Program-made: the position numbers and the translations under genes | Assembly (NCBI RefSeq): GCF_001610955.1 | Contig: NZ_CP014335.1 | Span: 723,001 to 787,000, forward strand | Source: Geobacillus thermoleovorans | GTDB taxonomy: Bacteria > Bacillota > Bacilli > Bacillales > Anoxybacillaceae | DNA length: 64,000 nt | Direction: 5' to 3' | Notes under the pieces: generated by a model | Databases searched by the model: none | What the model was told of the DNA's origin: nothing | The model's input: the letters and a program-made list of their open reading frames with translations, nothing else | Shown here: positions 47,706 through 57,861 of the stretch, piece by piece | How the letters are laid out: every line of letters begins with the position of its first letter | Numbering within the stretch: the first letter of the stretch is position 1

Positions 47706-47993
47706 GAATGCTCCTCCACTTACACCTATATAGATGCAACGAAAAAGTTTAACATATCCTTGATGGAAAAGTCGCTTGTCCATTTTTCGACTGTCGAAGG
47801 CAAGCCACAGGCTTGCCTCCGTCACGCCAAGGCGTGACGGAAGACCGAACAACCACCCGCTTCACAGACCCATACATGGGTCTGAAAGCGGCGTTGTTCG
47901 GTCGCCCGACAGTCGATCAAATGCTCGGTAAAAGCTACAAATGTTAAAGCTTCAAATTGCATCTATTATATAGGTATTGAAGTGGGAGGATTC
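47706..47993. mobile_element. Miniature inverted-repeat element
   Basis: About 288 bp. The ends GAATGCTCCTCCACTTACAC and, on the other strand, GAATCCTCCCACTTCAATAC continue as related inverted sequence (ACCTATATA, GATGCAA, TTTAACAT) for about 50 bases, with small gaps. No reading frame is credible. The centre holds a perfectly paired cloverleaf (separate entry). It lies between the clpB stop and the yjzD terminator, which are intact. The 110 bases from 47596 to 47705 hold nothing recognised. No target duplication is obvious. It is probably a non-autonomous transposable element; the parent is not in the window. Confidence 0.65.
47787..47916. ncRNA. Perfectly paired cloverleaf within the inverted-repeat element
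   Basis: The outer stem TCGACTGTCG/CGACAGTCGA (47787-47796, 47907-47916) encloses three arms. Arm 1 is AGGCAAGCC/GGCTTGCCT (47798-47818). Arm 2 is CCGTCACGCC/GGCGTGACGG with a two-base loop (47819-47840). Arm 3 is GACCGAACAAC/GTTGTTCGGTC (47843-47853, 47893-47903), with CCGCTT/AAGCGG and CAGACCCAT/ATGGGTCTG stacked inside. Every stem lacks mismatches. It could fold as DNA cruciform or as RNA. No family is recognised, and the RNA label is provisional. Confidence 0.5.
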
Positions 47994-48006
47994 TCGGTTA
48001 AAGATG

Positions 48007-48047
48007 ACAAAAAACAACGCCTTGGGACTTTCACCCCAAGGCGTTGT
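48007..48047 (-). terminator. Terminator of yjzD
   Basis: ACAACGCCTTGGG pairs perfectly with CCCAAGGCGTTGT; on the minus strand the stem runs into TTTTTTG. Confidence 0.9.
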
Positions 48048-48063
48048 CTTATGAAGCGAATGA

Positions 48064-48252
48064 TCAATGATGGTGATCCCCGGCCGGCTCGTCCGGAATC
48101 AAGGCTGCAATCACGAAGACTAAGATCGTCACGATCACGCCAAGCAAGGCGCCGGTTGCGAAATCATAGCCGATCCCTTGCATCGAGCCCATGACGTACG
48201 TTGCCATTTGCACGAGCAAAAACGTCCAAAAAAACGTCCAAAACAAGCGCAT
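48064..48252 (-). CDS. yjzD: YjzD-family small membrane protein
   Basis: 62 residues with two membrane helices (MRLFWTFFWTFLLVQMATYV and LLGVIVTILVFVIAALI) and a His-rich end (DEPAGDHHH). It is of the YjzD/DUF2929 type at its syntenic place. The start at 48252 is set by GGGAGG 7 bases upstream on the minus strand. Function unknown. Confidence 0.82.
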   Translation of the reverse strand: MRLFWTFFWTFLLVQMATYVMGSMQGIGYDFATGALLGVIVTILVFVIAALIPDEPAGDHHH

Positions 48253-48394
48253 CTTTGTTCCTCCCATCTTCTCGTCATTCCTTTTCTTATCTTATCACAA
48301 TTTGTCGCGTAGGCATATACCCGGACGTTTTTTTTGGCCGCGCATATCGTATACTGTACCATTATGCATTGCCAAACAAGGGTGAATGGAAACG

Positions 48395-49126
48395 ATGGCA
48401 GGACAACGGCGGTTTTTTCAACTCGATGAGCAATGGTGCATCGTTCACGTGCCGGAGCGCCCAAATGGGTTTGCCCTTTTTTTAATGGGCGACGGCGACC
48501 ATTTTGTGAACGAACAGACGAGTTTTTGGCTCGAGCATCCGGGGCGGCGCCAATGGCTGGAAGATTGGTTGGAACGTGGGTATACGGTCTTTTCGTCCCA
48601 TTTGTACGGCCGGCATTGGGGAAGTCCGAAAGCGGTCCGGCTGGCGCGCCAGCTCATTTACTCGGTGTTGAAAAGCGAAATTGTGAACCAGCGCATCTAT
48701 ATCGTTGCCGAAGGAATGGGCGCGCTCGTTGCCTTGCAACTGCTTGGCGCCATGCCAAGTCAAATCCGCGCCGTCGCCATGATCAACCCTTGCCTTGACG
48801 TACGCGCCCAGCTTGACTATGAACAGGAACATCCATTCGTGTACCGGCGGATGGTGAGGGAAATCGCGACTGCCTATGGCTTGAAAGAAGAGGAGGTGCT
48901 CGAGGCTGTTCCGTCCCTCTTTCTCAGTCCTCATGACGTTCCGGTGACGATTTGGCAGCTGGCCGGAGTGAGCCCGTATCCATCCGCCTTGCATAGCCGT
49001 AAATATGAACAATGGATGAAAACGACAAACAACCGGGTGCGCGTCGTTTACGAGCTGCCGGAGAAACGGCGCCAACTGGCTCGGCAAATCGGGCAATTTT
49101 TCTGCCAATACAATGAACTCCCGTAA
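48395..49126 (+). CDS. yjaU: YjaU-like alpha/beta hydrolase
   Basis: About 243 residues with the alpha/beta-hydrolase order. A predicted nucleophile elbow reads VAEGMGALVALQLL near 110; the usual Ser is replaced by Met in G-M-G, so catalysis is doubtful. It matches the gene between yjzD and fabH in B. subtilis. The ATG at 48395 has AAGGGTG 10 bases upstream; the ATG at 48386 is too close to that site. A terminator follows. Confidence 0.7.
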   Translation: MAGQRRFFQLDEQWCIVHVPERPNGFALFLMGDGDHFVNEQTSFWLEHPGRRQWLEDWLERGYTVFSSHLYGRHWGSPKAVRLARQLIYSVLKSEIVNQRIYIVAEGMGALVALQLLGAMPSQIRAVAMINPCLDVRAQLDYEQEHPFVYRRMVREIATAYGLKEEEVLEAVPSLFLSPHDVPVTIWQLAGVSPYPSALHSRKYEQWMKTTNNRVRVVYELPEKRRQLARQIGQFFCQYNELP

Positions 49127-49135
49127 ACGACAAGG

Positions 49136-49171
49136 GCAGACGCATCGACCGGTGCGTCTGCTATTTTTTCA
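49136..49171 (+). terminator. Terminator of yjaU
   Basis: GCAGACGCA pairs with TGCGTCTGC and is followed by TATTTTTT. Confidence 0.88.
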
Positions 49172-49412
49172 ATAAGTCGACGAGCGAGGTGATCTTTTTC
49201 ACGAGCGGTTTTAATTGTTGCAATGAGTCGGCTAGCGTATTGACGTTTTCAAACAGCTTCATGAAATCGATGTTCGGCAGTAAAGGCGGTTCTGCCACGC
49301 TCCCTTGATCTTCGCGCTCGCCGGTTGCGCGAGAAGGAAAAGATCCGAACATTAGGCGGGAAAAACGGTCTTGCCGTTCGCGATGTTGTTCTTGTGCTTC
49401 GCCGTTGGCCAT
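49161..49412 (-). CDS. Hypothetical small protein
   Basis: 83 residues. The N-terminus is charged and polar (MANGEAQEQHRERQDRFSRL), the middle is Pro-rich, and the C-terminal 35 residues form an amphipathic helix (FENVNTLADSLQQLKPLV, ending LLKK). I do not recognise a family. The start has GGGAGG 7 bases upstream. Its stop overlaps the yjaU terminator, so transcription of the two converges. Confidence 0.7.
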   Translation of the reverse strand: MANGEAQEQHRERQDRFSRLMFGSFPSRATGEREDQGSVAEPPLLPNIDFMKLFENVNTLADSLQQLKPLVKKITSLVDLLKK

Positions 49413-49559
49413 GGGCGATCCTCCCTTTCATGCGATGGTCGCTCGTATTTGTATTGTATGGCAGAAAGGAAAAAGCGGTTTGGACAAATGCCTTAGGGGA
49501 ACGGAAAGCGCTGGTTCAACTTTCGTTTTCTATTGCGCATCCACGCTCTTTCGGCTAAA

Positions 49560-49578
49560 ATTAGTACCAAGTAATAAT
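49560..49578 (+). promoter_or_regulatory. FapR operator of fabH-fabF
   Basis: ATTAGTACCAAGTAATAAT closely matches the FapR 17-bp palindrome (ATTAGTA/TAATAAT halves) that represses fatty-acid genes until malonyl-CoA accumulates. A -10-like TAATAAT overlaps it. Confidence 0.78.
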
Positions 49579-49670
49579 AATTGGTGATGTAGACTGATTG
49601 TACATTCAAGTTTGGTTGTCAGCGTGAGCGTTTTTTTGCCATTTTGGGAAAGAAAGAGGAGATGAATGAT

Positions 49671-50603
49671 ATGGGAGCAGGAATTATCGGGGTCGGCCGC
49701 TATGTGCCGGAAAAAGTGTTGACCAACTTTGATTTGGAAAAAATGATGGATACATCGGATGAATGGATCCGGACGCGCACCGGGATCGAGGAGCGCCGCA
49801 TCGCTCCGGATGACATCGATACGTCCAATATGGCGTATTTTGCCGCAGAAAGGGCGCTTCAAGACGCTGGCATGGAGGCGAAGGATATTGATCTCATTTT
49901 AGTTGCCACCGTCACCCCGGACCGTCCGTTTCCGTCGGTCGCTTGCATGCTGCAAGAGCGGCTTGGCGCCGTCAACGCCGCTGCGCTTGATATCAGCGCT
50001 GCCTGTGCGGGGTTTATGTACGGGATGGTCACGGCCGCCCAATTTATTGACACAGGCGCCTACAAGTATATATTAGTAGTGGGGGCAGACAAACTATCGA
50101 AAATCACCGATTGGACCGACCGCAACACGGCGGTGCTGTTCGGCGACGGCGCCGGAGCGGTCGTCATGGGTCCGGTGTCGCCCGGGCGCGGGATTTTATC
50201 TTTCGAGTTGGGAGCTGACGGAACAGGAGGAAAACATTTATACAAAGACGAATATATCGTCATGAACGGCCGTGAAGTATTCAAGTTCGCCGTCCGGCAA
50301 ATGGGAGAATTAAGCGTGCGTGTGCTTGAAAAAGCCGGGCTCACGAAAGACGATGTCGACTTTCTCATTCCGCATCAAGCGAACATTCGCATCGTCGAAG
50401 CGGCCAGACAGCGGCTCGAGCTGCCAGAAGAGAAAATATCGACAACCATCCGTCGATATGGCAACACGTCGGCCGCATCCATTCCGATTTCGCTTGTAGA
50501 AGAGTTGGAAGCGGGCAAAATCCATGACGATGATCTCATCATTATGGTCGGATTCGGCGGCGGGCTGACGTGGGGCGCGATCGCTTTGCGCTGGGGCCGT
50601 TAA
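49671..50603 (+). CDS. fabH: 3-oxoacyl-ACP synthase III
   Basis: 310 residues. The catalytic triad is visible: Cys in [11 protein letters not shown] near 112, His in [13 protein letters not shown] near 240 and Asn in [10 protein letters not shown] near 270. The [13 protein letters not shown] loop near 30 binds CoA. It starts fatty-acid chains, and in bacilli prefers branched primers. The start at 49671 follows AGGAG by 9 bases; an ATG at 49662 touches the ribosome site. Cotranscribed with fabF (40-base gap). Confidence 0.95.
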   Translation: MGAGIIGVGRYVPEKVLTNFDLEKMMDTSDEWIRTRTGIEERRIAPDDIDTSNMAYFAAERALQDAGMEAKDIDLILVATVTPDRPFPSVACMLQERLGAVNAAALDISAACAGFMYGMVTAAQFIDTGAYKYILVVGADKLSKITDWTDRNTAVLFGDGAGAVVMGPVSPGRGILSFELGADGTGGKHLYKDEYIVMNGREVFKFAVRQMGELSVRVLEKAGLTKDDVDFLIPHQANIRIVEAARQRLELPEEKISTTIRRYGNTSAASIPISLVEELEAGKIHDDDLIIMVGFGGGLTWGAIALRWGR

Positions 50604-50643
50604 CGGCACGTATATTATCGAAATAAAAGGAGAGACGGAAACG

Positions 50644-51882
50644 ATGGAAAAAAGACGAGTCGTCGTGACAGGCATAGGCGCCGTCACCCCGCTTGGGAAT
50701 GACGCAGAAACGACGTGGAAAAACATTATCGCCGGCCAGTCCGGCATCGACATTGTCACCCGCGTCAATCCGGACGACTTTCCGGCGAAAGTGGCGGCGG
50801 AAGTGAAAGACTTCGATCCGTCGCTGTTTATCGACCGCCGCGAGGCGCGGAAGATGGACCGATTTACCCAATTCGCCGTCGCTGCGGCGCTCATGGCGGT
50901 CAAAGATGCCAATCTCGACATTAATGAAAGCAACGCTGAACGGGTCGGTGTTTGGATTGGTTCTGGCATCGGCGGCATGGAGACGTTTGAACAGCAGTTT
51001 GAGATTTTCCAGCAGCGCGGTTATCGCCGAGTGAGCCCGTTTTTCGTGCCAATGATGATCCCGGATATGGCCGCTGGGCAAGTATCGATCATCCTCGGAG
51101 CGAAAGGGATCAATTCGTGCACGGTGACCGCTTGCGCGACCGGGGCGAACTCGATCGGTGATGCGTTTAAAGTCATTCAGCGCGGCGACGCCGATGTCAT
51201 GATCACCGGCGGGACGGAAGCGCCGATTACGAAAATGTCGTTCGCCGGTTTTTGCGCCAGTACGGCTCTTTCAACCAATCCAGATCCAAAAACGGCGAGC
51301 CGCCCATTTGACAAAAACCGCGACGGTTTCGTCATGGGTGAGGGAGCAGGCATCGTTGTTCTTGAGGAATTGGAGCACGCGTTGCGCCGCGGCGCGAAGA
51401 TTTACGCCGAAATTGTCGGTTACGGTGCGACCGCCGATGCGTATCATATCACCGCACCGGCGCCGGGCGGCGAAGGCGGCGTGCGGGCGATGCGCCAAGC
51501 GCTTCATGACGCTGGCCTGAAGCCGGAGGAGATCGATTACATCAACGCCCACGGCACGAGCACCGATTACAATGATAAGTATGAGACGGCGGCGATCAAA
51601 GAAGTATTCGGCGATCATGCCTATAAGCTCGCCGTCAGCTCGACGAAGTCGATGACTGGGCATTTGCTCGGGGCGACCGGCGCGGTGGAAGCGATTTTCT
51701 CCGTGCTGGCGATCCGCGACGGCATCATTCCGCCGACGATCAACTACGAAACACCGGATCCGGAATGCGACCTCGACTATGTGCCGAATGAAGCGCGCAA
51801 GCAAGACGTGCGTGTGGTCTTAAGCAACTCATTTGGATTTGGCGGCCATAATGCGACATTGATTTTTAAAAAATATGTGTAA
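50644..51882 (+). CDS. fabF: 3-oxoacyl-ACP synthase II
   Basis: 412 residues. Cys in [12 protein letters not shown] near 163, His in [13 protein letters not shown] near 303 and His in [15 protein letters not shown] near 340 form the KAS II triad. It elongates acyl-ACP chains. The ribosome site is AAAGGAGAG. Terminator follows. Confidence 0.96.
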   Translation: MEKRRVVVTGIGAVTPLGNDAETTWKNIIAGQSGIDIVTRVNPDDFPAKVAAEVKDFDPSLFIDRREARKMDRFTQFAVAAALMAVKDANLDINESNAERVGVWIGSGIGGMETFEQQFEIFQQRGYRRVSPFFVPMMIPDMAAGQVSIILGAKGINSCTVTACATGANSIGDAFKVIQRGDADVMITGGTEAPITKMSFAGFCASTALSTNPDPKTASRPFDKNRDGFVMGEGAGIVVLEELEHALRRGAKIYAEIVGYGATADAYHITAPAPGGEGGVRAMRQALHDAGLKPEEIDYINAHGTSTDYNDKYETAAIKEVFGDHAYKLAVSSTKSMTGHLLGATGAVEAIFSVLAIRDGIIPPTINYETPDPECDLDYVPNEARKQDVRVVLSNSFGFGGHNATLIFKKYV

Positions 51883-51892
51883 TGGATGAAAA

Positions 51893-51968
51893 GGAGAGCC
51901 TTGGTTGAGCAGAGCTGAAAACGCGTGACTAACGGCGGGTTCGGTTCAGCGTCAGGCTCTCTTTTTTG
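51893..51968 (+). terminator. Terminator of fabH-fabF
   Basis: GAGAGCCT (51894) pairs with AGGCTCTC ahead of TTTTTT; the 50-base loop can fold further. Confidence 0.8.
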
Positions 51969-52026
51969 TTTTGTTTCACCGTCTTTTCCCTGCCGACATA
52001 ACGTAAGAGAAAAGGAGGGAAAAGCG

Positions 52027-52830
52027 ATGGGATTGCTTCCGACCGATCGATGGCTTGAAGAGGATGAAGGCGATCCGCTCCGGTTGTGCGCACGGTTGGC
52101 GCCGCTTTTTGGCAAGATGCCGGCGCGTGAGATTTACAGCTATTTACGGCTGTATGGCATGTACCGAAGCACTCGGCAGGCCGAGCGGCTTTTGCCGGAG
52201 ATGAAAGAGCGCCGTCTTTGGGAACGTCTTGGCCGTTTGTATGAACGGCAACGGGGGATATGGAAGGGACCGGACGTTCCGGTATTTTTGCTGCCGGCCG
52301 ATGACGAAAACCGGAAGCTTGTGCGCGAATTCCAAGGAAAAGGCGGGGTGGCGTTTGCTGATAAATTGTTTTTCTTCTTGCTGCCGGATCATGGCGACGA
52401 GGAGATCGCCGCGTTGGTGGCGCATGAATACAACCATGTATGCCGTCTCAAGCAGTTGCCGAACGAAGGCGAAGATGCGACGTTGCTGGATGCAGTCGTT
52501 ATGGAAGGATTGGCGGAGCATGCCGTCGCCGAGACAGTCGGCGTCAAGCAGTGTGCGGGATGGACGAAGTATTACACCGATCGGGAGATGGAACGGTTTT
52601 GGCGGCGTTATATTGTCCCGAACCAACATTTGCCCGTTTCGCATCCGCATACTTCCCGCATTTTGTACGGGCTTGGATGGCATCCGAAAATGGGGGGCTA
52701 TGCCGTTGGGTATGCCATCATCCGTCGTTGCCTAGAAAGAGGCTATTCGCTCGCCCAATTGATGAAGATGGAAGCGAAAGACATCGCGGAGTTGGCGGGC
52801 TTTTCAGGCAAACAGCAAGGAGCGTCTTAG
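52027..52830 (+). CDS. yjaZ: YjaZ-like putative zinc protease (DUF2268)
   Basis: 267 residues. A zincin motif HEYNHVCRL lies near residue 135, and EGLAEHAVAE about 30 residues on supplies a third ligand. The layout matches DUF2268/YjaZ. No signal peptide or membrane helix is evident. The gene keeps its B. subtilis position after fabF. The start at 52027 follows AAAAGGAGGG; the earlier in-frame ATG lies in the fabF terminator. Substrate unknown. Confidence 0.85.
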   Translation: MGLLPTDRWLEEDEGDPLRLCARLAPLFGKMPAREIYSYLRLYGMYRSTRQAERLLPEMKERRLWERLGRLYERQRGIWKGPDVPVFLLPADDENRKLVREFQGKGGVAFADKLFFFLLPDHGDEEIAALVAHEYNHVCRLKQLPNEGEDATLLDAVVMEGLAEHAVAETVGVKQCAGWTKYYTDREMERFWRRYIVPNQHLPVSHPHTSRILYGLGWHPKMGGYAVGYAIIRRCLERGYSLAQLMKMEAKDIAELAGFSGKQQGAS

Positions 52831-52966
52831 CTCGAAACCGCATGGCGACCGCCGCTGTCCGGTTATCACAAGAATCTTAGGGGCATCGGGCGCAAACAGG
52901 CATGTTGTCCATGGCGCCGACATATATGTAGAACAAGGACGTGGACAAGAAGGAAGGGAAAGCCCG

Positions 52967-53173
52967 GTGGTCCGCCTGTTTTTTTATTTGGTCGGTTTCG
53001 GTTTTTCAGTCGTCGGCGGCATGATGGTGATCGCCTATTTGAACATCATCACTCCAGAGCGCGGTTTTAGCGAATACTTATCTTATATTTCGACAAGGGT
53101 GGAATGTTATTTATTCCCTATTGGCCTTCTTTTGATGTGGGGGAGCTTGACGTTTCCAAGCCGCAGCCCCTAG
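52967..53173 (+). CDS. Small two-helix membrane protein
   Basis: 68 residues, with two hydrophobic helices (LFFYLVGFGFSVVGGMMVIA and YLFPIGLLLMWGSL) joined by a charged loop. The GTG start at 52967 has GGAAGGGAAAG upstream. Function and family not recognised. Confidence 0.65.
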   Translation: MVRLFFYLVGFGFSVVGGMMVIAYLNIITPERGFSEYLSYISTRVECYLFPIGLLLMWGSLTFPSRSP

Positions 53174-53258
53174 AGGGGAAAAGAGGACGAAATGGAATAA
53201 AATTCTCCCCCTCTGCCTATACTGATGGACAAACACGTCTGGAAGTGAGGGGTCTCGC

Positions 53259-53999
53259 ATGCTTTATCTGCACGACATTTGGGTCAACTGGTTTGAAGGA
53301 GAAGAGAACGGATACAACGTCTGCCATTTCCATGAATGGCGCAAGGACGATCAAATCGAGCTGCTCGACCAAGTGCCGCTGTTAAAAGTATCCCCGGCCC
53401 TGTTTCATTACATTGAAAACAGCTTGTCCGATCTTCCAAAACCGCTGCTAGACGATGTACATCAGAAGGCGTATGTCCGCAAAAACCATGAACGCATTCA
53501 GCTGGACTATTGTTTCGTTGTCACGGACGGCGCCGGCGTTTTGGCTGTCGATACAATCGGTTATCAAATCCCGATTCGCAAAAGCCGTCTCATTCCGCGT
53601 CAGGAACAACTCGTCTACGAAATGGCGGCCGAAGCGGAGGAACGGGACTATCCGCTGCCGAGGTATGAAAAAGAATACCACATTTTATCGCCGGCTCCGG
53701 AACTGATGTGCGGACTCACGCGCAAAGAGCGGCAGTTGAAACAGCTGTTGTTTATGGCGCTTGACCAGCTTTATTCGACAAAAAATACTGCCCAGATGCG
53801 CTATTGGTATACGGAATGGGCGCCGGAAAAATACGCCGCTATTCAAAAAATGTCTTTTGATGAAGCGTGGGAACAATTGTATAACGAGACGAAATACGGG
53901 TGGTCCGAACGGCATGAGCAGCTGTGCGAAAACTTGATCAAAGGGCAGCCATTTTTCGAAAAACTGTGGGAAATGGAGCAAGAACCAAAAGTCAATTAA
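53259..53999 (+). CDS. yjbA: YjbA-family protein (DUF3603)
   Basis: 246 residues, soluble, acidic. [20 protein letters not shown] at the N-terminus and [20 protein letters not shown] with [11 protein letters not shown] near 190 fit YjbA/DUF3603. The gene precedes trpS on the opposite strand as in B. subtilis. The ribosome site is GTGAGGGG. Function unknown. Confidence 0.85.
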   Translation: MLYLHDIWVNWFEGEENGYNVCHFHEWRKDDQIELLDQVPLLKVSPALFHYIENSLSDLPKPLLDDVHQKAYVRKNHERIQLDYCFVVTDGAGVLAVDTIGYQIPIRKSRLIPRQEQLVYEMAAEAEERDYPLPRYEKEYHILSPAPELMCGLTRKERQLKQLLFMALDQLYSTKNTAQMRYWYTEWAPEKYAAIQKMSFDEAWEQLYNETKYGWSERHEQLCENLIKGQPFFEKLWEMEQEPKVN

Positions 54000-54000
54000 A

Positions 54001-54035
54001 AAACGGGCCAAGGCGATAGGCGCCTGCCCGTTTTT
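54001..54035. terminator. Terminator between yjbA and trpS
   Basis: AAACGGGC pairs with GCCCGTTT and is followed by T5; it sits between convergent genes. Confidence 0.88.
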
Positions 54036-54060
54036 GTATGGCTTCGCTGGATGCGGCTAT

Positions 54061-55053
<993 letters not shown>

Positions 55054-55075
55054 TCACTCCCTCAAGCCAAAAATA

Positions 55076-55345
55076 AAAAAGGCCCTGCCAGCCCTCTGAT
55101 AGGGACGGTAGGACCGCGGTGCCACCCTACTTATTGCGCCGACAAGCGCAATCGCTCAGCCCATGCTTAGCGCATGGCCCCCTGTAACGCGGGGAAACGT
55201 CCTCGCCTACTGCGTCGCCGGTTCGGCGGGAAGCTCGAAAGCCCATTCCATATGGCTAGCCGCTTGTTCGCACCGTCCACAAGCTCTCTGAAGGCATCGC
55301 CAATATGTACTCTTCTTTCTCATCGCTCGGTTGATCCTAGATTTG
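55076..55345 (-). promoter_or_regulatory. Tryptophan T-box leader of trpS
   Basis: The minus-strand leader contains the T-box AGGGTGGCACCGCGGTCC (55128-55111), a following terminator with T-run (55098-55070), and an apparent specifier UGG (55245-55243) in GGAATGGGC. An AGAGTA-type stretch and the stem I elements precede it. Uncharged tRNA-Trp should stabilise the antiterminator. Confidence 0.92.
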
Positions 55346-55351
55346 CCTTAT

Positions 55352-55380
55352 ATTATACGGAAAACATTCAGCTGTTGCAA
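55352..55380 (-). promoter_or_regulatory. Sigma-A promoter of trpS
   Basis: Minus strand -35 TTGCAA (55380-55375), 17-base spacer, -10 TATAAT (55357-55352). Confidence 0.82.
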
Positions 55381-55382
55381 CC

Positions 55383-55757
55383 TTATTGCACGGCATATCC
55401 GGCGGCAATCATCGCCAGAAACAGAAGCAGACCAGAAAAGAGAAGCGGATACGTGATGGCGAAACGCCGCGGACCGAGCAGCTCATCCGATTCATGTTCT
55501 GCTGCCGCTTCCTCAAGATACCGCTCCACCTTCGTTCGATTCCTGCGCAATCGGCGAAACCCGTATGCGAATCCGCTGAAAAACCCGCGTTCATAAACAA
55601 ACAAAAGCCCGCCAAGCGACAGAGGCAAAAGGGAGAGCAAAAACGAAACGTTAATAAAGGCCACCGTACTCCATGCTCCTTGCCCTATTACGATGAGTGC
55701 GCTTGCCGCCAGCATCGCGGCGACGAGCCATCCAGTCCGCACAGCCGTTTGTTTCAT
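55383..55757 (-). CDS. DUF3899-type small membrane protein
   Basis: 124 residues with three hydrophobic helices (LVAAMLAASALIVIGQGAW, then VSFLLSLLPLSLGGLLFVYE, and a C-terminal LLFSGLLLFLAMIAAGYAVQ) and a charged loop between helices 2 and 3. This layout fits DUF3899 proteins. The start at 55757 has only a modest ribosome site (AAAGGCGGG, 9-10 bases upstream). Longer readings run into the AT-rich opp control region. Function unknown. Confidence 0.65.
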   Translation of the reverse strand: MKQTAVRTGWLVAAMLAASALIVIGQGAWSTVAFINVSFLLSLLPLSLGGLLFVYERGFFSGFAYGFRRLRRNRTKVERYLEEAAAEHESDELLGPRRFAITYPLLFSGLLLFLAMIAAGYAVQ

Positions 55758-55924
55758 ATCGTCTGTTCCCGCCTTTCCCTTCTCACTGCTTATTTTATCA
55801 TAAATCATGTGGGCGGGAAGATTGTCAAAATTATTAACAAAATTATATTGAAAAATATAGAAGAAACCTGGAAGTTCAGGAGAGATTTGCTTCGAAGCTG
55901 AAAGGAAGGGCAAAAAAATTATAT

Positions 55925-55938
55925 TGTAAGCGTTTTCT
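55925..55938 (+). promoter_or_regulatory. CcpA cre-like site upstream of opp
   Basis: TGTAAGCGTTTTCT matches the CcpA consensus (TGWAANCGNTNWCA) at all but the last base. It lies 26 bases before the -35 of promoter P1. Confidence 0.6.
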
Positions 55939-55963
55939 TTTTTCTGTAGGCAGAAATTTTTTG

Positions 55964-56100
55964 TTTACAATTGTGGCAAAAGTCGTTACAATGCAGGTGT
56001 AAATGCAATCCGATCCTCATCCCGTTTGTAAGTAGTTTGAAATTTTTTTATTTAAGAAAATAAAAAAATCCTTTTCAAATATACTAACACAGGATATAAT
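55964..56100 (+). promoter_or_regulatory. Two promoters of oppABCDF
   Basis: P1: TTTACA (55964-55969), 17 bases, TACAAT (55987-55992). P2: TTTTCA (56072-56077), 17 bases, TATAAT (56095-56100). P1 has the better -35. Confidence 0.7.
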
Positions 56101-56115
56101 AAGCGATGTAAGTAC

Positions 56116-56146
56116 AATCTTCTGAAATCAAATGGTTCAGAAGATT
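56116..56146 (+). other. Leader hairpin of oppA
   Basis: AATCTTCTGAA pairs perfectly with TTCAGAAGATT around a 9-base loop, with no strong T-run. It may stabilise or attenuate the opp mRNA. Confidence 0.5.
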
Positions 56147-56183
56147 TGTAATACGCTACATAAATTTTAAGGGGGGTTTTTTA

Positions 56184-57836
56184 GTGAAGAAGCGATTCTC
56201 TTTCTTCCTCGTCCTGCTTCTCGCGCTGTCGACGTTTTTAGCGGCGTGCGGCGGAGGCAAGGACAACAACAACGCTCAAGGCGGCCAGGGCGGCGAAAAG
56301 CCGGCGGAGAAGAAGGAGCAGGTGCTGAACTTGCTTGAAAGCCAAGAGATCCCGTCGCTTGATTCGGCGCTCGCCACCGACCAAGTATCGTTTATCGTGT
56401 TGAACAACGTCATGGAAGGTCTGTACCGTTTAGGCAAAGACAACAAGCCGGTGCCAGGGATCGCGGAAAGCTATGAAGTGAGCCAAGACGGCAAAACGTA
56501 TACATTCAAGCTTCGCAAAGATGCGAAATGGTCCAACGGCGATCCGGTGACGGCGCACGATTTCGAATTCGCCTGGAAGCGCGTGCTTGATCCGAAGACG
56601 AAATCGGAATATGCGTACATCATGTACGACATTAAAAACGCGGAAGAAGCCAACACAGGCAAGGTGCCGCTTGACCAAGTCGGCGTCAAAGCCCTTGATG
56701 ACTACACCCTTAAAGTCGAGCTGAAAAACCCAGTTCCGTATTTCGTCGGCTTGACAGCGTTTGGCACGTTTATGCCGCAAAACGAAAAATTTGTCAAAGC
56801 TCAAGGCGACAAATATGGATTGGAAGCGAATACAACATTGTACAACGGCCCGTTCGTGTTGAGCGAGTGGAAGCACGAACAAGGTTGGGTATATACGAAA
56901 AACCCGAACTACTGGGACAAAGACAACGTCAAGCTGGAAAAAGTCAATGTGAAAGTCGTGAAAGACACGGCGACAGCCGTCAACTTGTATGAAACAAAAC
57001 AAGCGGACCGCGTCGGCTTGACGGCGGAGTTCGTGGATAAGTACAAAAACGACAAAAACTTCCATACGAAATTGGATCCGTCGCTCTATTGGCTGCGCAT
57101 GAACACGAAAAAAGAACCGTTGAACAACGTCAACGCCCGCAAAGCGATTGCGATGGCCATCGACACGCAAGCGATGGTCGATACGCTCTTGAACAACGGT
57201 TCGATTCCGGCGAAGTTCACCGTTCCGAAAGACTTCGTCACCGGTCCGGATGGCAAAGACTTCCGCGATGTGAATGGCGATTTGGTCAATTACAATCCGG
57301 ATGAAGCGAAAAAATTGTGGGAGCAAGCGAAAAAAGAGCTGGGCAAAGACAAATTTACGCTTGAACTGCTGAACTATGACACCGACAGCGCGAAGAAAAT
57401 CGGCGAGTATGTGAAAGCGCAGCTTGAACAAAACTTGCCGGGCTTGACGATCAACATTAAGCAACAACCGTTTGCACAAAAACTGAAGCTCGAAAGCAAC
57501 ATGCAATATGATTTGTCGTTCTCCGGCTGGGGTCCGGACTATCAAGACCCAATGACGTTCCTGCAGCTTTGGACGTCGACAAGCCCGCACAACGAAACAG
57601 GCTGGTCGAATCCTGAGTACGACAAGCTGATCAAAGACGCGCAAACGACGCTTGCCAACGATCAGCAAGCTCGTTGGGATGCGATGCTGAAAGCAGAAAA
57701 AATCGTCTTTGAAGGAATGCCGATCGCTCCGCTGTACCAACGCGGCGCTGCCTATTTGCAACGCGAGTATGTCAAAGACTTCGTCACGCATACATTCGGC
57801 GCCGACTACAGCTTGAAATGGGCGTATGTCGAGTAA
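56184..57836 (+). CDS. oppA: Oligopeptide-binding lipoprotein
   Basis: A 550-residue family 5 solute-binding protein. A lipoprotein signal (FLVLLLALSTFLAAC) is followed by a Gly/Asn linker. The family signature around AESYEVSQDGKTYTFKLRKD is near 95. It is a membrane-anchored receptor that captures peptides for OppBCDF. The GTG start at 56184 follows AAGGGGGG. The next gene is 123 bases away across a strong palindrome, which should make OppA more abundant than the other subunits. Confidence 0.95.
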   Translation: MKKRFSFFLVLLLALSTFLAACGGGKDNNNAQGGQGGEKPAEKKEQVLNLLESQEIPSLDSALATDQVSFIVLNNVMEGLYRLGKDNKPVPGIAESYEVSQDGKTYTFKLRKDAKWSNGDPVTAHDFEFAWKRVLDPKTKSEYAYIMYDIKNAEEANTGKVPLDQVGVKALDDYTLKVELKNPVPYFVGLTAFGTFMPQNEKFVKAQGDKYGLEANTTLYNGPFVLSEWKHEQGWVYTKNPNYWDKDNVKLEKVNVKVVKDTATAVNLYETKQADRVGLTAEFVDKYKNDKNFHTKLDPSLYWLRMNTKKEPLNNVNARKAIAMAIDTQAMVDTLLNNGSIPAKFTVPKDFVTGPDGKDFRDVNGDLVNYNPDEAKKLWEQAKKELGKDKFTLELLNYDTDSAKKIGEYVKAQLEQNLPGLTINIKQQPFAQKLKLESNMQYDLSFSGWGPDYQDPMTFLQLWTSTSPHNETGWSNPEYDKLIKDAQTTLANDQQARWDAMLKAEKIVFEGMPIAPLYQRGAAYLQREYVKDFVTHTFGADYSLKWAYVE

Positions 57837-57861
57837 TCCGTTGTTCTCTTGAAAATGCGGA

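Noticed and set aside
47631..47837. Small plus-strand frames in the element after clpB
   Set aside because: They run through inverted-repeat stems, have no ribosome site and no protein-like composition.
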